64,000 nucleotides of DNA from Roseibium aggregatum (GTDB lineage Bacteria > Pseudomonadota > Alphaproteobacteria > Rhizobiales > Stappiaceae): contig NZ_JAEKJZ010000006.1 in the NCBI RefSeq assembly GCF_017309185.1, positions 62,001 through 126,000 of the forward strand, in the 5' to 3' direction. The notes beneath the pieces were generated by a model. The model had not been told where the DNA came from. It did not search any database and saw only the letters and a list, made by a program, of their open reading frames with translations. A program made the translations under genes and the position numbers. Below, one piece after another: positions 33,650-43,815 of the stretch. How positions within the stretch are numbered: position 1 is the stretch's first letter; each line of letters starts with the position of its first letter.

Positions 33650-35935
33650 ATGGCGCCTCAGGCGAAACGCCGGCAGCGGATTGAGCCTACATTTGGGGAT
33701 AACGGCAGCAGCCTTCTCGACCTGCGTCTCGAGCCGCAGGACCGGCCGGCCGCGCCGTCGGGCAAGTCCACGTCCAAACCGAAGTCCCGCAAAACCGGAC
33801 AGTCCGGTCAGAAGAAATCCTCTACGGCGAAAAAAACCTCTGCTTCCAAGCGTCCGAAATCCAGCAAAAACGGGTCCCGCAAAGGCTCCGGTGGCCGCTC
33901 GGGCGCCAAGCGGCGCAGCACGAAAAAGAGAACCAGAACATCGCTGAGGCTTGGACGCTGGCTGAAGCGCGGCCTCTACTGGAGCGCGGTGCTCGGCATC
34001 TGGTGTGTGCTCGTCGTGGCCGGCATCGTCGGGTATTACGCCGCCTATCTGCCGCCAACCTCCGAATGGCAGGTTCCGGCCCGGCCACCAAATGTGAAGA
34101 TCGTTGCCGCCAACGGCCAGCTGATCGCCAACCGGGGCGATACCGGCGGCGAAGCCGTGCGGCTCGAACAGCTTCCTCCCTATCTGCCGAATGCTGTCAT
34201 CGCGATCGAGGACCGCCGTTTCCGGTCCCATTTCGGCGTCGATCCCATCGGGCTGGCCCGAGCACTCTTTACCAACGTGACGGCGGGCCGCCTGACCCAG
34301 GGCGGCTCGACGCTTACCCAGCAGCTCGCCAAGAACCTGTTTCTGGAGCCGGACCGGACCCTGAAACGCAAGATCCAGGAACTGGTGCTCGCCTTCTGGC
34401 TGGAATCGGAATATTCGAAAGACGAAATTCTGGAGATGTACCTCAACCGGGTCTATCTCGGCGCCGGCGCCTACGGGGTGGATGCCGCCGCGCGCCGCTA
34501 TTTCGGCAAATCCGCCAGATTGCTGACCGTTGCCGAGGCCGCCACGATCGCCGGTCTCCTCAAGGCGCCGACCCGCTATTCTCCCGCACGCAATCCGGAC
34601 CTTGCCGAGGAACGCGCCCAGCTCGTGCTCGCGGCGATGCATGACGAGAACTACATCACCGCAAACGAAGCCAAGAATGCGCTCGCGGCCCCTGCCAAGG
34701 TCGTCCGCCGCTACACGACGGCAAGCAAAAACTACGCGGCCGACTGGGTCATGGATGTCCTGCCGCATTATGTCGGCTCGATCGAAAGCGATATCATCGT
34801 CGACACCACGATCGATCCCACGTTGCAGAACGCGGCCGAAAAGGCGTTGCGGACCGCGCTGGCGGAGAACCGCCAGAAACTGGGCGTCAGCCAGGGAGCC
34901 ATCGTCACGCTGGACACGGCCGGCGCCGTGAAGGCGATGGTCGGTGGCGCCGACTACTCGAAAAGCCAGTTCAACCGGGCGGTCTATGCCAAGCGCCAGC
35001 CCGGCTCCTCCTTCAAGCCGTTCGTCTATCTCGCCGCGCTCGAAGCAGGCATGACGCCGCAAACCGTGCGTCAGGACCAGCCGATCACCATCGGCGGGTG
35101 GTCGCCGAAGAACTACACCAAAGAACATTATGGGCCGGTCACGCTGACCCGCGCGCTCAGCCTGTCGCTCAACACGGTCGCGGTGCGGCTTGCCCATGAG
35201 GTTGGCGCCGGGACGGTCGCCAACACCGCGACGAGACTTGGGATCAAATCCGACCTGCACAAGAACCTGTCGCTTGCCCTTGGCACCTCTGAAGTCACGC
35301 CGCTGGAAATCGCGAGCGCCTACGTGCCGTTTTCCAACGGCGGCTACGGCGTCCTGCCGCACATCATCCGCCGGATCAAGACCGTCGACGGCAAAACGCT
35401 TTACTCGCGCGCGGGCGACGGCCGCGGGCGCGTGGTGCAACGCAAGCAGGTCGGAGAGATAAACGTCATGATGGCCGAAACGCTTTCGACCGGCACGGGC
35501 CGCAAGGCCCGCCTCGACGGCGGCCGGCCCGCCGGCGGCAAGACCGGCACCAGCCAGGATTTCCGCGACGCCTGGTTCATAGGCTACACCGCGAACCTGA
35601 CCACGGCCGTCTGGTTCGGCAACGACGACAATTCACCGACCAAGAAGGCAACCGGCGGCAGTCTGCCCGCCACGGTGTGGAAAGACGTGATGAATGCGGC
35701 CCACAAGGACCTGTCGGTCGCCGATCTGCCGGGCGTTCCGCATCGGCCGCCCAGTGCCACCGCGCCACCCAAACCCGCTTCCGGAACCCCCGCGGCCGCA
35801 CCGTCAGGCAGCCCCGGCTCGACCGGCGGCCCTGTCCCGCCCGGATCCATCGGCGGCGGGGTCGGCGGCGCCAGGCCGGCCGGTGAACGCAAGGGCCCAC
35901 TCAACATTCTGCGAAACCTGTTCGGCGGCGGGTAG
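33650..35935 (+). CDS. Class A penicillin-binding protein (PBP1A family)
   Basis: 761 residues. A ~105-residue Lys/Arg/Ser-rich cytoplasmic tail precedes a membrane helix (LYWSAVLGIWCVLVVAGIVG). The glycosyltransferase domain has IAIEDRRFRSHFGVDPIG with its catalytic Glu and GGSTLTQQLAKNLFL. The transpeptidase domain has SxxK as PGSSFKPF, SxN as SLN in LSLSLNT, and KTGT as GGKTGTSQDFRDAWF. The C-terminal ~60 residues are Pro/Gly-rich. It polymerises and crosslinks murein. Its own unit is likely, since 160 bases separate it from olsB. Confidence 0.95.
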   Translation: MAPQAKRRQRIEPTFGDNGSSLLDLRLEPQDRPAAPSGKSTSKPKSRKTGQSGQKKSSTAKKTSASKRPKSSKNGSRKGSGGRSGAKRRSTKKRTRTSLRLGRWLKRGLYWSAVLGIWCVLVVAGIVGYYAAYLPPTSEWQVPARPPNVKIVAANGQLIANRGDTGGEAVRLEQLPPYLPNAVIAIEDRRFRSHFGVDPIGLARALFTNVTAGRLTQGGSTLTQQLAKNLFLEPDRTLKRKIQELVLAFWLESEYSKDEILEMYLNRVYLGAGAYGVDAAARRYFGKSARLLTVAEAATIAGLLKAPTRYSPARNPDLAEERAQLVLAAMHDENYITANEAKNALAAPAKVVRRYTTASKNYAADWVMDVLPHYVGSIESDIIVDTTIDPTLQNAAEKALRTALAENRQKLGVSQGAIVTLDTAGAVKAMVGGADYSKSQFNRAVYAKRQPGSSFKPFVYLAALEAGMTPQTVRQDQPITIGGWSPKNYTKEHYGPVTLTRALSLSLNTVAVRLAHEVGAGTVANTATRLGIKSDLHKNLSLALGTSEVTPLEIASAYVPFSNGGYGVLPHIIRRIKTVDGKTLYSRAGDGRGRVVQRKQVGEINVMMAETLSTGTGRKARLDGGRPAGGKTGTSQDFRDAWFIGYTANLTTAVWFGNDDNSPTKKATGGSLPATVWKDVMNAAHKDLSVADLPGVPHRPPSATAPPKPASGTPAAAPSGSPGSTGGPVPPGSIGGGVGGARPAGERKGPLNILRNLFGGG

Positions 35936-36012
35936 GTGCCTGTTCTAAACAACAGGAGTTTCCGACCCCGACCCTTCTCACAGGAAGACGGGCGCGGGGA
36001 ATAGCGAAGCTC

Positions 36013-36447
36013 TCAACACTTGTGGCTGTAGGTGAACACCAGCGTATCGGTGGTGTACTGCCCGGTCGGGCGGCATTGTTTGAAGATTTCGCGGGTTCCG
36101 GTCACCGTGACCTGGAGCTGGTCGCCCCGGACCGGGCCTTCGACATGATATTCAAGCGGATTGCCCGGGCAGTATCTGGAAAAGACCCGCGCCGTGCCGG
36201 AGTACCAGTTGCCGTTCTTCACGCCGTTGAACAACAGCGTTCCCCGTTGCACACCGGAGTTACGCAGGGCCTGACGTGGCACCTCATAGGACAGCCAACG
36301 CTGGTTGCCCTGCGCCTGAAGGCGCATGATGGACCCGTTGTGGTTCCAGCAACTGTCGGCCATCGCCGCGCCGGTCATCAATATTCCAAAGCCGGTCAGG
36401 AGACCGAGACAACTGCGTTTGACAGACCTGAGCGAAATTTCATGCAT
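36013..36447 (-). CDS. Small secreted cysteine-containing hypothetical protein
   Basis: 144 residues. A basic N-terminus, a hydrophobic core (CLGLLTGFGILMTGAAM) and a likely cleavage at AMA-D give a signal peptide. The mature ~113 residues have four Cys, suited to two disulfides, and many Trp, Tyr and aromatic residues in alternating strands (NQRWLSYEVPRQALRN; GTLLFNGVKNGNWYSG). I recognise no named domain. It converges with the PBP gene and is downstream of the DUF45 gene on the same strand. Confidence 0.8.
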   Translation of the reverse strand: MHEISLRSVKRSCLGLLTGFGILMTGAAMADSCWNHNGSIMRLQAQGNQRWLSYEVPRQALRNSGVQRGTLLFNGVKNGNWYSGTARVFSRYCPGNPLEYHVEGPVRGDQLQVTVTGTREIFKQCRPTGQYTTDTLVFTYSHKC

Positions 36448-36565
36448 GAATTGGCTCCCAACTTCCCAAGGGGAATAGGACGGCCAATTCGAGAATTTTG
36501 CAATCGGATATCTTGAAAGCGCTTTGAAAACAAAGCCATCCCGTCGAGCCCGGACCGGCCGCGCT

Positions 36566-37303
36566 TTACCCGAAACCGTGCAGATGGAGACCGTTTTCCT
36601 TCAGCCAGACGCGCGCCGTCGGTGTCTGGGGCGCCAGTTGCGCGCACAGGCGCCAGAACCGGTCCGAGTGGTTCAATTCCTGCAAATGGGCGACCTCATG
36701 GGCCGCGACGTAGTCGAGAATTTCGGATGGCGCCAGAATGAGGCGCCAGGAAAAGGAAAGCCGGCCGTTGGCCGCGCAGGAGCCCCAGCGGCTTTTGGTG
36801 TCACGAATGCTGATGGCCGCGATCTTCTTGTTAATGGTCCTGGCATGGTTCTCGGCCCGTTGCGTCAGATCCGTGCGCGCCTGCTCCTTCAGCCAGCTCG
36901 TTACCCTTCTCGGGATATGATCGTCGTCCCCCGGCACGAAGAGAGCGGGAAATCCGTCTTCCGTCTGCCCGGCTGTAATCAGGCCGCGCAGTCGTCCCGT
37001 TGGAACGATCTCATGGTCCTGGCCGCGCACAGGCACGATATCGCCCGGACGGAAGGCCACATGATCGGGGCGGTCCTTGAGGCGCTCGATCAGCCAATCG
37101 ATATGCTGGCGGGCGAAGCGCTCGGCGCGCGCCGCGTTGCCGCCCTTCGGAACGGTCAGAACGGGGCCGGAACGGTCTGCGGGCAGGCGCAACAGGTAAC
37201 GCTGCGCGCGCGGGTTGGACCTGAGGCGGATCCGCACCGCGCTCGTGTCCGTTTCGATTTCTATATGCTCAGGCAGTCGTTTTTTGTCCGGGCGGATCAG
37301 CAT
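36566..37303 (-). CDS. DUF45/YgjP-type metal-dependent hydrolase (M48-like)
   Basis: 245 residues. The zinc motif HExxH is AHEVAHLQELNHSDRFW, where the third ligand is the His of NHS, and TKSRWGSCAANGRLSFSWRL precedes it as in the YgjP/DUF45 family. No signal peptide or membrane helix is seen, so it should be cytosolic. Physiological substrates of the family are largely unknown. It stands between the small secreted gene and the DUF2852 gene on the minus strand. Confidence 0.9.
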   Translation of the reverse strand: MLIRPDKKRLPEHIEIETDTSAVRIRLRSNPRAQRYLLRLPADRSGPVLTVPKGGNAARAERFARQHIDWLIERLKDRPDHVAFRPGDIVPVRGQDHEIVPTGRLRGLITAGQTEDGFPALFVPGDDDHIPRRVTSWLKEQARTDLTQRAENHARTINKKIAAISIRDTKSRWGSCAANGRLSFSWRLILAPSEILDYVAAHEVAHLQELNHSDRFWRLCAQLAPQTPTARVWLKENGLHLHGFG

Positions 37304-37452
37304 GGGCGGCAGGGGTCCAAACGAATCATCGGTTTCGGCCTAGACTAAAACATTTTCAAGTCTTCCAAGCCTCCAAACGGACGAAAGCGGCGCTTTTTGA
37401 CGGCGCCGCTCTCGGTCAGGCCGTCCGGGGACGGCTCGGGAAGTCGGGACTG

Positions 37453-37878
37453 TTATATTGCGGTGGCGTCACCACCCGAGGGGCGGCCACGGTTGGCCAT
37501 GAAACGGTCGAACTCTTCCTGGTCGCGCGCCCGGCGCAGTTCTCTCAGGAAATCGTCGAAGTCGGCACGCATCGCGTCGAGTTTCGCGCGTTCCTCCTCC
37601 AGCCGCTTCAACTCGCGTTCGCGGTAATCGTCGAATGCAACATTGCCCGTGCGGGCATATCCTGCCGTGTTTGACATCTGATCGAATGCTCCCTTCATCG
37701 GGCTGTTCCGCCACTGGTTTCTCGCATCGCGGGCCATGCCCTCGAAACGGTCACCCCACAAAATGTAGGCCAGCATGGCGAGACCCAATGGCCAGAAAAC
37801 CACGAATCCCAACACCATCAGACCGATTGTCGCCGGCGTCCAGGCCGGCTTGATCATGCAACTTCTCGTCGTTGTCAT
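37453..37878 (-). CDS. DUF2852 membrane protein
   Basis: 141 residues from ATG 37878, which has AGGA nearby; ATG 37857 is another choice. One long hydrophobic stretch (TIGLMVLGFVVFWPLGLAMLAYILWG) is the DUF2852 hallmark. A helical, highly charged C-terminal half follows (RELKRLEEERAKLDAMRADF), probably a coiled coil. The family is largely restricted to Alphaproteobacteria and has no assigned function. Confidence 0.85.
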   Translation of the reverse strand: MTTTRSCMIKPAWTPATIGLMVLGFVVFWPLGLAMLAYILWGDRFEGMARDARNQWRNSPMKGAFDQMSNTAGYARTGNVAFDDYRERELKRLEEERAKLDAMRADFDDFLRELRRARDQEEFDRFMANRGRPSGGDATAI

Positions 37879-37967
37879 CGTCCTATCCATTAAAGACATC
37901 CACACAGATCAGGTGGGGACTTTGGCCGCGTGCTTCAAGGATTTGTGATGTTCAACACAAAACGCAA

Positions 37968-38003
37968 AACCGAAAAAGACCCGGCCGGGTTTCCCGCGGC
38001 CGG
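37968..38003 (-). terminator. Terminator downstream of phaZ
   Basis: On the minus strand CCGGC pairs with GCCGG and CGGG with CCCG around an AAA loop, with a CG bulge, followed by GTCTTTTTCGGTTTT. The T-rich run directly after a GC-rich stem fits an intrinsic terminator about 90 bases after the phaZ stop. Confidence 0.6.
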
Positions 38004-38092
38004 TTCTAATGCTTTGTCTTTTTTGGCGATTTTCAGTCGGTGCCGTTACCCGGACGACCGATCACATTTTCGCCGCATCCAAATCTCCGGTG

Positions 38093-39694
38093 TCAGCTAA
38101 CCGTCTCGGACAGCTGACGGGCCTGTTCGATCCACTTGTCGCGCGCAATGCGGCCCCGGAAGTCGAGCTTGCCGTCGAGCGCTTCGATCTGCTCGTCCGT
38201 CAGCGATGCGATTTGCCAATAGTGGAAGATCCCGGCGCCGTTCAGAGTGGATTCCAGCTTCGGCCCGACACCGCTGATCGCCTTGAGGTCGTCGGCGACA
38301 CCGTCCGGCTTCCGCAACAGGATCTCTTCCAGGGATCCGGCCTTTTCAGGCTTGGCCTTGGCCTTTGCGGCTGTCTTTACCGGTGCGGCAGGTTTCTGCG
38401 CGGGCTGCTCCTTCGCGGCCTTAGCCGGTGCAGCGGCCTTGGTGGCTGGGGCGGCTTTGCGCCGGTCCGCACGGTGCGTGCGAATGAAATCCATGACCCG
38501 AGGGGCAATTTCCGCGCGCCAGCGCGATCCGTTGAACACCCCGTAGTGACCGACATTCGGTTGCTCGTAATGCGCCTTCATGTCGTCGGACAGGCTGGTG
38601 CAAAGGTCGTGAGCCGCGCGGGTCTGACCCCGGCCCGTAATGTCGTCCTTTTCGCCTTCGACGGTCAAAAGCGCGGTTCTCGTGATCTTCGTGCAATCCA
38701 CCGGCAGGCCGTTGTGCGTCATTGTACCGTTCGGCAGAGCGTGTTCGATGAACACGGTCTCGACCGTCTGCAGATAAAATTCCGCCGTCAGATCCATGAC
38801 TGCGAGATATTCGTCGTAGAAATCACGGTGTTTTTCCGCGCTGTCGCCGTCGCCTTCGACGAGATGCTGGAAAAAGTCCCGGTGCGCCGTGACATGGCGA
38901 TCCAGGTTCATGCTCATGAAGCCGGACAGTTGCAGAAAGCCCGGATAGACGTCGCGCATGAAGCCCGGGTGCGGGAAGGGCACTTTCATGACGGCGTTCG
39001 TCCTGAACCAGTCGATCCCCTTCGAGACCGCCAGGTCGTTGACCGCCGTCGGCGCGACCCGCGTGTCGATCGGGCCGCCCATCAAGGTCATCGTGGAGGG
39101 GACGTAAGGGTCATCCCGCTCCTCCATGACCGCGACAGCGGCCAGAACAGGCACGGACGGCTGACAGACGCCGAGCACATGCGCATCCGGTCCAAGGAAA
39201 TGCAGCATCGAAATCACGTAGTCGATGTAGTCGTCCAGATCGAACTTGCCGTCCTGAACCGGCACCATGCGGGCGTCGATCCAGTCGGTGATGTAGACAT
39301 CGGCGTTCGGCAGCAACGCCTCGACCGTACCGCGCAACAGCGTCGCGTAGTGGCCCGACATCGGCGCGACGATCAGGATCTTCGGGTCGTTGCGCTGGGT
39401 CGTCACACCGCGCTCGAAACGGATCAGGTCGCAGAAGGGGCGGCTCCAGACGGTGCTTTCGCGCACCGGCACCCGTACGCCGCCCACGGAGGTTTCCTTC
39501 AAGCCGAATTCCGGCTTGCCGTAGCGCCGCGTCGTTCGCTCCAGAACCTCACAGCCTGCCGCGACCTGTCGGCCGAAACTGGTATGGGTCATCGGATTGA
39601 GCGGGTTCTGGAAATAAAGCCGCGTCATGTCGGCAAGCGCTCTTACCGGCGCCATCGCCGCATGGTTCAATTCATAAAGATGATAAAAGGGCAA
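38093..39694 (-). CDS. phaZ: Intracellular PHA depolymerase with C-terminal helix-hairpin-helix-like domain
   Basis: 533 residues, about 120 more than usual. Residues 1-~408 are a standard intracellular poly-hydroxyalkanoate depolymerase: YHLYELNHAAMAPVRALAD, APMSGHYATLLRGT, and the active-site region VLGVCQPSVPVLAAV with Cys177 as expected nucleophile. An Ala/Pro/Lys-rich linker follows (about 409-450), then a ~80-residue domain with DLKAISGVGPKLESTLNGAG and WQIASLTDEQIEALD, the pattern of the helix-hairpin-helix-like tail seen on some alphaproteobacterial NuoE and ribosomal-type proteins. The enzyme mobilises stored polyester. The tail could bind nucleic acid or act as a protein-docking module; that is inference. 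Confidence 0.92.
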   Translation of the reverse strand: MPFYHLYELNHAAMAPVRALADMTRLYFQNPLNPMTHTSFGRQVAAGCEVLERTTRRYGKPEFGLKETSVGGVRVPVRESTVWSRPFCDLIRFERGVTTQRNDPKILIVAPMSGHYATLLRGTVEALLPNADVYITDWIDARMVPVQDGKFDLDDYIDYVISMLHFLGPDAHVLGVCQPSVPVLAAVAVMEERDDPYVPSTMTLMGGPIDTRVAPTAVNDLAVSKGIDWFRTNAVMKVPFPHPGFMRDVYPGFLQLSGFMSMNLDRHVTAHRDFFQHLVEGDGDSAEKHRDFYDEYLAVMDLTAEFYLQTVETVFIEHALPNGTMTHNGLPVDCTKITRTALLTVEGEKDDITGRGQTRAAHDLCTSLSDDMKAHYEQPNVGHYGVFNGSRWRAEIAPRVMDFIRTHRADRRKAAPATKAAAPAKAAKEQPAQKPAAPVKTAAKAKAKPEKAGSLEEILLRKPDGVADDLKAISGVGPKLESTLNGAGIFHYWQIASLTDEQIEALDGKLDFRGRIARDKWIEQARQLSETVS

Positions 39695-39970
39695 AGGCGC
39701 TTCTCCTTTGTTTGCGCAACCGTTGCCTGTCCCCCGGCAAAAGATCGTCCTGCATCGGCTCGCGTGTTATGGCACCGTCTATTGCATCGCAACAGAATAA
39801 CCACGACGGATGCCGTAAGCAATACTGCTTATTGATAGAACGGTGCCCGCCTAACGCTTAATTTCTGCAGGTTAACTTGTTTTGGCGTCGAATTATTTTG
39901 CGACGCACCATTGTGGAATGGGTATGTGAATCAAACCGGTAGAAAAATTTTCCCGAGGCTTCTTGCTGCG

Positions 39971-41128
39971 CTAAGCGGCGAGATCGGCGACCACCGCATC
40001 GAGAACAAAAAAACCTTCCCGTGTCGCCCGGACGCGGTTTTCCCCCAGTTCTTCCACCATTCCGTGCTCCAGAAGGTCGCGCAAGCGGCGCGGATCGATG
40101 GATCTGTGGGCCAGTTTTTCATAACGGGACAAATCGATGCCCTCGGTAAGCCGCAAACCCATGAGCAGGAATTCGTCACCCTGTTCTTCTTCCGACAGGC
40201 CCATGTTCTCCACGAGGCCGTGACCGGAGCGTTCGACGTTTTCCAGCCAGGTTTCCGGATGACGTTCGGTGGCTGTCGCCAGCCGGGTCGGCCCGACCGT
40301 CAGCCGGCCATGGGCGCCGGGCCCGGTTCCGACATAGTCGCCGTAGCGCCAGTAGACCAGATTGTGGCGGCACTCGGCGCCCGGTCTCGCGTGGTTTGAA
40401 ACCTCGTAGGCCGGCAAGCCGGCCTCCGCCGTCACGTCCTGGGTGAGTTCGTAAAAGGCGGCGCCAAGATCGGGATCCGGCACTTTCAGCTTTCCGGCCT
40501 GATGAAGCGCGAAAAACGGTGTCCCTTCCTCGATCGTGAGCTGGTACAGCGACAGATGATCCGCGGCGAGCGCGATGGCCTGCTTCAGTTCCGCCGCCCA
40601 GTCCCCGGTCGTCTGTCCGGGGCGGGCGTAGATAAGGTCGAAGGACAGGCGCGGGAAGGTTTCCCGGGCGATTTCGATCGCGGCGCGCGCGGTCTGCGCA
40701 TCGTGCAATCGGCCAAGCATCTTCAGATCGGCGTCGATGAGCGACTGCACTCCGAGGGAAACCCGGTTGACCCCGGCGCTGCGGTATCCCTTGAACCGCT
40801 CCGCTTCCACGGAGGTCGGGTTCGCCTCCATGGAAATTTCCACATCCGGGTCGAGCGACCACAGGTTCGAGACGGCGTTCAGGACACGTTCGACCGTGGC
40901 CGGCTCCATGAGCGATGGCGTTCCGCCACCCAGAAAGACCGACTGAACCGTTTTTCCCTTTGTCAGATCGGCAAAGTGGGACAGTTCCCGCTCAAGCGCC
41001 GCCGCGAACCGCACCTGATCCGCGGGCTCGTGCCGAACATGGGAATTGAAGTCGCAATAAGGGCATTTGGCGGCGCAAAATGGCCAATGGACATAGATCC
41101 CGAAACCGCCGTTTGTCGCCCCAGGCAT
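39971..41128 (-). CDS. hemW: Heme chaperone HemW (radical SAM)
   Basis: 385 residues from ATG 41128. The radical SAM cluster motif is CAAKCPYCDF (CxxxCxxC), followed by LGGGTPSLM and SMEANPTSVE. The HNxxYW motif in CRHNLVYWRYGDYVG and the C-terminal HemW domain separate it from true HemN. HemW binds heme and helps insert it into respiratory enzymes. The open frame continues upstream through rdgB, but rdgB stops 8 bases before this ATG and the family starts here, so the shorter start is right. Part of an rph-rdgB-hemW operon. Confidence 0.94.
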   Translation of the reverse strand: MPGATNGGFGIYVHWPFCAAKCPYCDFNSHVRHEPADQVRFAAALERELSHFADLTKGKTVQSVFLGGGTPSLMEPATVERVLNAVSNLWSLDPDVEISMEANPTSVEAERFKGYRSAGVNRVSLGVQSLIDADLKMLGRLHDAQTARAAIEIARETFPRLSFDLIYARPGQTTGDWAAELKQAIALAADHLSLYQLTIEEGTPFFALHQAGKLKVPDPDLGAAFYELTQDVTAEAGLPAYEVSNHARPGAECRHNLVYWRYGDYVGTGPGAHGRLTVGPTRLATATERHPETWLENVERSGHGLVENMGLSEEEQGDEFLLMGLRLTEGIDLSRYEKLAHRSIDPRRLRDLLEHGMVEELGENRVRATREGFFVLDAVVADLAA

Positions 41129-41135
41129 CGCCGGC

Positions 41136-41783
41136 TTATCCTTCGAGGCAGGTTTTTGCGAAGAGTTGAAACGCACGTGCCCTGTGCGACAAGGCCGGCG
41201 TGTCGATGCTCCAGCCGTGTTTGTCCTCCGAAGGCATTTCGCCGAACGTCCTGTCATGACCATCCGGCTGGAAAATAGGATCGTAGCCGAAACCCTGCGT
41301 CCCGCGCGGCGGCCAGACGACTTCGCCCTCAACTTCTCCGCGGAACAGTTCCTGATGGCCGTCCGGCCAGGCAAGGCACAGAACCGCAACGAACGAACCG
41401 CGGCGCTGCTCCGGTGTTTCGGCCTTGATGGACCGGAGTTTTTCCTCGATCGTGCGCATGGCCATGGCAAAGTCCTTGTCGGGACCCGCCCAGCGCGCGG
41501 AGTATATTCCAGGGTCGCCGTTCAGCGCGGCAACGCAAAATCCGCTGTCATCGGCCAGCGACGGAAGCCCGGAGGCGTTCGCGGCGGCAACGGCCTTGAG
41601 CGCAGCGTTTTCTTCAAAGGTCAGGCCCGTTTCCTCCGGCTCCGGCAACCCGAGATCCGACGCGGAGACCACTTCGAAACCGAATGGTCTGAGCAAATCC
41701 ACGATTTCCCGCACCTTGCCCTTGTTGTGGCTCGCCACAACCAGTTTGCCGGGGGTTAGTTTACGGTGACCCACTGTCGCCAT
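41136..41783 (-). CDS. rdgB: RdgB/HAM1 non-canonical purine NTP pyrophosphatase
   Basis: 215 residues. The N-terminal ATP-like pocket is [17 protein letters not shown] and the active centre [20 protein letters not shown]. The C-terminal family segment [19 protein letters not shown] is intact. It hydrolyses dITP, XTP and dUTP-like faulty purine nucleotides and keeps them out of DNA. Gap to rph is 3 bases and to hemW 7 bases. Confidence 0.96.
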   Translation of the reverse strand: MATVGHRKLTPGKLVVASHNKGKVREIVDLLRPFGFEVVSASDLGLPEPEETGLTFEENAALKAVAAANASGLPSLADDSGFCVAALNGDPGIYSARWAGPDKDFAMAMRTIEEKLRSIKAETPEQRRGSFVAVLCLAWPDGHQELFRGEVEGEVVWPPRGTQGFGYDPIFQPDGHDRTFGEMPSEDKHGWSIDTPALSHRARAFQLFAKTCLEG

Positions 41784-41786
41784 TCC

Positions 41787-42500
41787 TTAAAGTATCGCCA
41801 TTTTCTGCAGGTCGACGAGCCGGGTGATCCCGCCTTTCGCCAGACCCAGCAACTGCGCGAATTCCTCTTCCGAGAACGGCGCGCCTTCCGCCGTTCCCTG
41901 GATCTCGACGATGCCGCCGGACCCGGTCATGACGAAATTCGCATCCGTTTCCGCGGTGCTGTCTTCCGCGTAATCGAGATCGAGAACCGGCGTTCCCTCG
42001 TAGATGCCGCAGGAAATCGCCGCGATGTGGTCGGTCAGCACATCCCTGGTCACCATGTCGCGGGCTTTCATCCACTCGATGCAGTCACGCAGCGCGATCC
42101 AGGCACCGGTAATCGATGCCGTCCTAGTGCCGCCGTCCGCCTGAATGACGTCGCAGTCCACGGAGATCTGAACTTCGCCCAGCGCTTCCAGATCGACGAT
42201 GGCACGCAGGGAACGCCCGATCAGGCGCTGAATCTCCTGGGTCCGGCCGGATTGCTTGCCGGCGCTCGCCTCGCGCCGCATGCGATCGCCCGTCGCCCGG
42301 GGCAACATGCCGTATTCCGCCGTCACCCAGCCGCGGTTCTGACCGCGCAGCCAAGGCGGCACCCGCTCCTCGAGGCTGGCCGTGCACAGGACATGGGTAT
42401 CGCCGAACTTGACGAGGCAGGACCCTTCCGCATGTTTGGACACACCGCGTTCCAGAGTGACCGCACGCAGCTCGTCTGCTGCGCGTTTTGACGGACGCAT
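41787..42500 (-). CDS. rph: Ribonuclease PH
   Basis: 237 residues from ATG 42500, preceded by AAGGA at a good distance. RNase PH motifs are complete: [56 protein letters not shown] and [20 protein letters not shown]. It trims tRNA 3' ends by phosphorolysis. It diverges from hrcA with 183 bases between the two starts. The first gene of rph-rdgB-hemW. Confidence 0.96.
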   Translation of the reverse strand: MRPSKRAADELRAVTLERGVSKHAEGSCLVKFGDTHVLCTASLEERVPPWLRGQNRGWVTAEYGMLPRATGDRMRREASAGKQSGRTQEIQRLIGRSLRAIVDLEALGEVQISVDCDVIQADGGTRTASITGAWIALRDCIEWMKARDMVTRDVLTDHIAAISCGIYEGTPVLDLDYAEDSTAETDANFVMTGSGGIVEIQGTAEGAPFSEEEFAQLLGLAKGGITRLVDLQKMAIL

Positions 42501-42594
42501 GAAAATTCCTTTCACTTTCGCCTGTGCCGGCGCTGTTTCCCGATGAATTCCGAAGGCCTTGTAGACCCCAAGTTCCTCCGGCGTAAAGGCCCAG

Positions 42595-42624
42595 CTTCAC
42601 TTAGACCCCAATTTGCGCCTATAT
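42595..42624 (+). promoter_or_regulatory. Possible RpoH-type promoter before hrcA
   Basis: CTTCAC, an 18-base spacer and CTATAT (within CCTATATC) resemble the alphaproteobacterial heat-shock promoter pattern CTTGAC...CCTATAT. It lies about 60 bases before the hrcA TTG. The -35 has one mismatch and the spacer is long, so this is tentative. No CIRCE element is seen. Confidence 0.3.
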
Positions 42625-42683
42625 CTTAAAGGTACAGACAACCTTCGTTGTTCGATATGCGGTAAACCGCCGGAGAACATACC

Positions 42684-43733
42684 TTGAGTCTCAGCGATCT
42701 AGACAAGAGATCCCGCGAAATATTCCGCTCAATTGTGGAAACCTATCTTCAAACCGGAGAGCCGGTGGGATCGCGCAACGTATCCCGGAACCTCGCCATG
42801 TCCCTGTCACCCGCATCCGTTCGCAACGTGATGTCGGACCTGGAACATCTCGGCCTTCTCCATTCGCCCCACACGAGCGCCGGTCGGCTGCCGACCGAGG
42901 TCGGCTTGCGTTTTTTCGTCGACGCGCTTCTGGAAGTCGGCGACCTGACCCAGGACGACCGGCGCCAGATAGAGGTTCAGGTCCGGGCTTCCCGGAAAGC
43001 CCATTCCAGCGAACAGGTGCTTACCGAAGCCAGCCAGATGCTGTCGGGTCTTTCCATGGGCGCCGGTGTCGTCCTGACCCACAAGACGGACATGCGGCTG
43101 AAACATATCGAGTTCGTCCGGATCGAACCGCAAAAGGCCCTCGTGATCCTGGTCAGCGAAGACGGCTCGGTCGAAAACCGTGTGGTCGAACTGCCCGCGG
43201 ACCTGCCTTCGTCAGCCCTTGTCCAGGCCACGAACTACCTGAACGCACGCATCCAGGGCCGCACGATTTCCGAAATCCGCACGGAACTCGAAAAGATACG
43301 GGACGCGGATCAGGCCGAGCTCGATCAACTGAGCCAGAAAGTCATCGACACCGGCCTGGCCGTCTGGGGTGGCGAGACCATGTCCGACCCGGGCACCTTG
43401 ATCGTGCGGGGCCGCTCCAACCTCCTGACCGATCTGGACGCGGTCGAGGACCTGGAACGAATCCGCCTGCTGTTTGACGATCTTGAAAGCAAGCGGGATC
43501 TGATCCAGCTCCTGGGTCTTGCCGAAAAGGGTGACGGCGTGCGCATCTTCATCGGGTCGGAGAACAATCTCTTTTCGCTTTCGGGCTCCTCTCTGGTGGT
43601 GTCGCCCTACCGGGACAGCAACCAGAGCATCGTCGGCGTTCTCGGGGTGATCGGCCCCACCCGGCTGAACTATGCGCGCGTGATTCCGATGGTGGATTAC
43701 ACGGCCCGGCTGGTGAGCAAGATCCTGGGGTGA
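42684..43733 (+). CDS. hrcA: Heat-inducible transcription repressor HrcA
   Basis: 349 residues from TTG 42684 with GGAG nearby. The winged-helix N-terminus ([41 protein letters not shown]) and the GAF-like dimer domain ([40 protein letters not shown]) are complete. HrcA binds CIRCE operators before groESL and other chaperone genes. In related genomes grpE usually follows; here moeB does. The operator it would use is not in this window. Confidence 0.94.
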   Translation: MSLSDLDKRSREIFRSIVETYLQTGEPVGSRNVSRNLAMSLSPASVRNVMSDLEHLGLLHSPHTSAGRLPTEVGLRFFVDALLEVGDLTQDDRRQIEVQVRASRKAHSSEQVLTEASQMLSGLSMGAGVVLTHKTDMRLKHIEFVRIEPQKALVILVSEDGSVENRVVELPADLPSSALVQATNYLNARIQGRTISEIRTELEKIRDADQAELDQLSQKVIDTGLAVWGGETMSDPGTLIVRGRSNLLTDLDAVEDLERIRLLFDDLESKRDLIQLLGLAEKGDGVRIFIGSENNLFSLSGSSLVVSPYRDSNQSIVGVLGVIGPTRLNYARVIPMVDYTARLVSKILG

Positions 43734-43815
43734 GCGGGGAAACCGTTCGCACCGGAGGTTGACCTCGCCCCCGTTGTCACCTCATCTACCGGACAGTCCA
43801 CAAAACAGGTCTCCG

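Noticed and set aside
42501..42683. CIRCE element before hrcA
   Set aside because: No TTAGCACTC-N9-GAGTGCTAA-like inverted repeat could be found.
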